This document shows, one piece after another, positions 61,677 to 64,000 of a stretch of 64,000 nt of DNA (the stretch's first letter is position 1; each line of letters begins with the position of its first letter). Location of the stretch: the NCBI GenBank assembly GCA_016647705.1, contig CM028333.1, positions 12,793,616 to 12,857,615 on the forward strand. The letters are read 5' to 3'. Below the pieces are notes generated by a model. It saw nothing but the letters and a program-made list of their open reading frames with translations. It ran no database searches and was not told the origin of the DNA. The translations under genes and the position numbers were made by a program. Origin of the DNA: Eucommia ulmoides (taxonomy: Eukaryota > Streptophyta > Magnoliopsida > Garryales > Eucommiaceae).

Positions 61677-63362
61677 GAGGTTAGACTTGTATGTCTTCCC
61701 TCCTAAGTATGTGTCCGCCCCAGTTTTCAATACGTATATTTCTATTCTACTATTGGGTTTGCTGCTTAGGCAGTGAGGACACTACCTCGTTCAAGTTTGG
61801 GGGTATATGATATGCAAGCATGTAGTTTTTGTTTTTTTTGGGGGGGATATGAAGGATGACAAATTTTTTGATGTAAAAGGGACAAAATTCTTTTTGTGTA
61901 CAAATTTTTGTTTATAATGATATTAATGTTAAATTTTTGTAAATTTTGAAATTCTTTTTTCTATGCATGTGTAATGTTTAGCTATGCATGTGTAAGGATC
62001 ATTAACACAAGTAATGTTAGTTTGTAGAATTAGAGTAGATATGTTAATGAATATAATTGTACGTTCATGTTGAGTTTTTGAGTTCGTCCGAACCATGTCT
62101 CGATGATGAAAATTACCCCATAAATTGCATATTTTGGTCGGGGGTAATGCCATTCACGTGTGTTTTGTGTGCTTAGCATGTTGATTAGGTGAAAATTATT
62201 TTGATCCTAAATCGCACGATCGTAGAAACTCATTATATAACTAGTTGAATGATTTAACGCTGATTATTTAGTAATAAGTTCATAACAGAAATGAGAAATC
62301 TAGAACTTGACTGGGGGAGGCTTGAGGTGAAATTATAGGTAAGATAATTCCGAAGGCATGATATAGGCCTTTATTTTTATCGCTTGAACCGTTTGAAACT
62401 AACCTGAAAAGTTATTCTCTCGTTCTCCTATCGAAGCCATAAAATTTTTCACTTCTGAACTTGATTCTATACTTTAACCAAGTAAATCTTTCAGAACCAT
62501 TGTCGCTAGGAATAAAAGTGAAAATTGAGTGAAAACAAGTAGCATTAGAATATGCTAACTTGAAGCGGACAATCGGGGTTTCAGTTTAAAATATTTTTGG
62601 TTAAGTATAAGAGTATTCACTTGTCAATCCTTTAGTTGTATTTATATGCCCCTAATATTATACAAAATTGAATAAGTTTGGGGGTGTGTGCATCTGAAAA
62701 AAAAAACAAAAAAAAACTATGTGAATATAGTGTTTAATTTCGGTTATTGTGACAAGTGAATACAAGTTTACTAAATCTTGTTCAGGGTAATATCTTCAAA
62801 GATAAGGGGGTCATGAGAGAGATTTAGCGACAAACGTTTGTACCTCGGGTATCGTTAAAATTATAATGGGTTTCTATTTCTACGATACCCTTGGCCATTC
62901 TTCAAAGCCAAACCAAGCCCTATTGATCTCGATGAATGTCCGAACCTACATTAGTGGATAGTTGAGCCCAGTCAAGTATATGGCTTTCCTGAATGTTTTA
63001 ACAAGTTTAAGTCATAACCTTATTCATTGAATAATCCATTCCGGTGTTTGATTAGTTATATATTCGAGTTCTCACACACACACATTTCAATTGGATCTAA
63101 AATGATTTTAACTAATATTGAGTGTTGAAATTCTGGAACACCACGTGGTGTGTGTTATTCCTTAACCGGATCTGATTACGGGTTGTTGAGGGAAGAATAA
63201 CATGGTTTCTTTGACTGAACTTAAATCTCACAGGTGTGTACTTCTTATTTGTTAATGATTACTTATTTGTAGTTTAGAAATTAGCTAATTAGTGTAGTTA
63301 GTGTTATTTAGCATTAGGGTGTTTTGCTTAAGGACTAGCAAAATTTCAAGTTTGGGGGTATT
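61677..63362. other. Athila 3' untranslated zone, no gene
   Basis: AT-rich, about 1.7 kb, with no coding frame I can support. It repeats the phrase aagtttgggggtat at 61795 (ttcaagtttgggggtatatg) and 63348 (ttcaagtttgggggtatttg). The second is the polypurine tract of the 3' LTR. A similar gaataagtttgggggtgtg lies at about 62670. Confidence 0.6.
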
Positions 63363-64000
63363 TGATAGGTGTAAAATACCTATCTAATTCTAAACCGAAT
63401 ATGCTAGTTTTCGAGTATTTTATTGAAGTTTGAATATCTTTTTAGCTATTTTTATTAGTCAGGAGTAGGGACGTAAACAATCGGTAAACCGAGCGAATTG
63501 GTAGAGAAAAAGGTAGCCAAAAAGATGAAAAAAGGAGGTTTCAAAGAACAGTGCAATTCCGCCTAGGCGAAGTATCCACCTCCTAGGCAGAAATTAATCA
63601 GAAAGTTGCAAATGCTGAAAAGTAAAAATCCGCCAAGGCGAAGTTTCCATCGCCTAGGTGAAAATCCGCCCGAAGGTTGATAGCGCTGAGAAGTTGAAAT
63701 CCGCCTAGGCGAAGTGTCCACCGCCTAGGCGAAAATCCGTCAGAAGGTTGCAAGGGCTGAAGTATTGAAATCCGCCTAGGCGAAGTTTCCACCGCCTAGG
63801 CGAAATTCCTTCAGAATGCTGGAAGTGCTGAACTGCTGTAAATTCGGCTAGGCGAAGTTTCTACCGCCTAGGCGAAATTCCGTCAGAAAGAAAGAAGAGA
63901 AGAAGTTAGTCCTCCGCCTAGGCGAAGAAACCATCGCCTAGGCGGAATTCTAACCGACTTAAACTCCACCTAGGTGAAGATTCTACCGCCTAGGTGAAAT
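63363..64000 (+). repeat. 3' LTR of the Athila element, cut by the window end
   Basis: Starts TGATAGGTGTAAAATACC directly after the polypurine tract and aligns with the first 640 bases of the 5' LTR, including the CGCCTAGGCG palindrome cluster (63558-64000). Confidence 0.9.

Larger units (their letters stand above)
51970..64000 (+). mobile_element. Athila-type Gypsy retrotransposon, degenerate, 3' end outside window
   Basis: The 5' LTR is 51970-53629. The primer site TGGCGCTATTGCCGGAG (53636) differs slightly from the Asp-tRNA-type site usual for Athila. Then gag (from 53836), protease, reverse transcriptase, RNase H and integrase (to 59218), a spacer with palindrome array, an env-position ORF (60579-61676), a long AT-rich untranslated zone, polypurine tract (aagtttggggg, about 63348) and the 3' LTR from 63363. 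The order with an ORF after pol is characteristic of Athila. Thirteen in-frame stops and two frameshifts in gag-pol show that it is dead. Confidence 0.93.

Overview
The window looks like nuclear DNA of a flowering plant, most likely a eudicot. It has spliced genes with GT-AG introns, clear plant gene families, AT-rich spacers and several lineages of plant LTR retrotransposons. I cannot name the species. Four kinds of host gene are supported: a dynamin-related GTPase of the DRP1 subfamily (+, 16 exons, 3885-19386), an FKF1-type LOV/F-box/Kelch photoreceptor (-, 2 exons, 21542-24032), a pair of small arabinogalactan-like secreted peptide genes (-, 27745-27984 and 31084-31344), and a probably plastid-targeted conserved protein of unknown function (-, 2 exons, 33144-36669).

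Layout. 1-1265: 3' end and truncated LTR of a Tat-like Gypsy element. 1270-3200: decayed Ulp1-type protease exons flanked by palindromic TGTTACAT motifs, probably a transposon remnant. 3885-19386: DRP1, whose introns 2 and 13 hold four LTR-type insertions (a TRIM, a reverse-oriented solo Tat-like LTR, a complete non-autonomous Gypsy element with a perfect 5-bp target duplication, and a second related TRIM). The exons still join into one open frame of 609 codons. 21542-24032: FKF1. 24741-32189: a direct tandem duplication of about 3.3 kb, each copy with one AGP-like gene. Copy 1 also carries a 767-bp hAT-type element, and copy 2 is the matching empty site. 33144-36669: the plastid-protein gene, whose single intron contains a 2.08-kb solo LTR. 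A MULE-like element (36752-39000) sits 82 bp from its start codon.

39919-64000 is a retrotransposon nest. It holds a complete but dead Copia element (minus strand, TSD TTAAC) with an Athila-type solo LTR inside its reverse transcriptase (TSD GCTTC). Next comes the 3' portion of a minus-strand Tat-like element with a plus-strand (antisense) accessory ORF remnant. That element is interrupted by a large Athila-type Gypsy element (51970 to beyond the window) with LTR, PBS, gag, pol, an env-position ORF and the start of its 3' LTR.

The two recognised signalling/trafficking genes are functionally unrelated: DRP1 acts in membrane fission at the plasma membrane and cell plate, FKF1 in photoperiod sensing. 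The most unusual feature is the set of nested palindromes built on CGCCTAGGCG. They recur at roughly 70-bp spacing in the Athila LTRs, in a diverged solo LTR, and in an internal array between pol and the env-position ORF.
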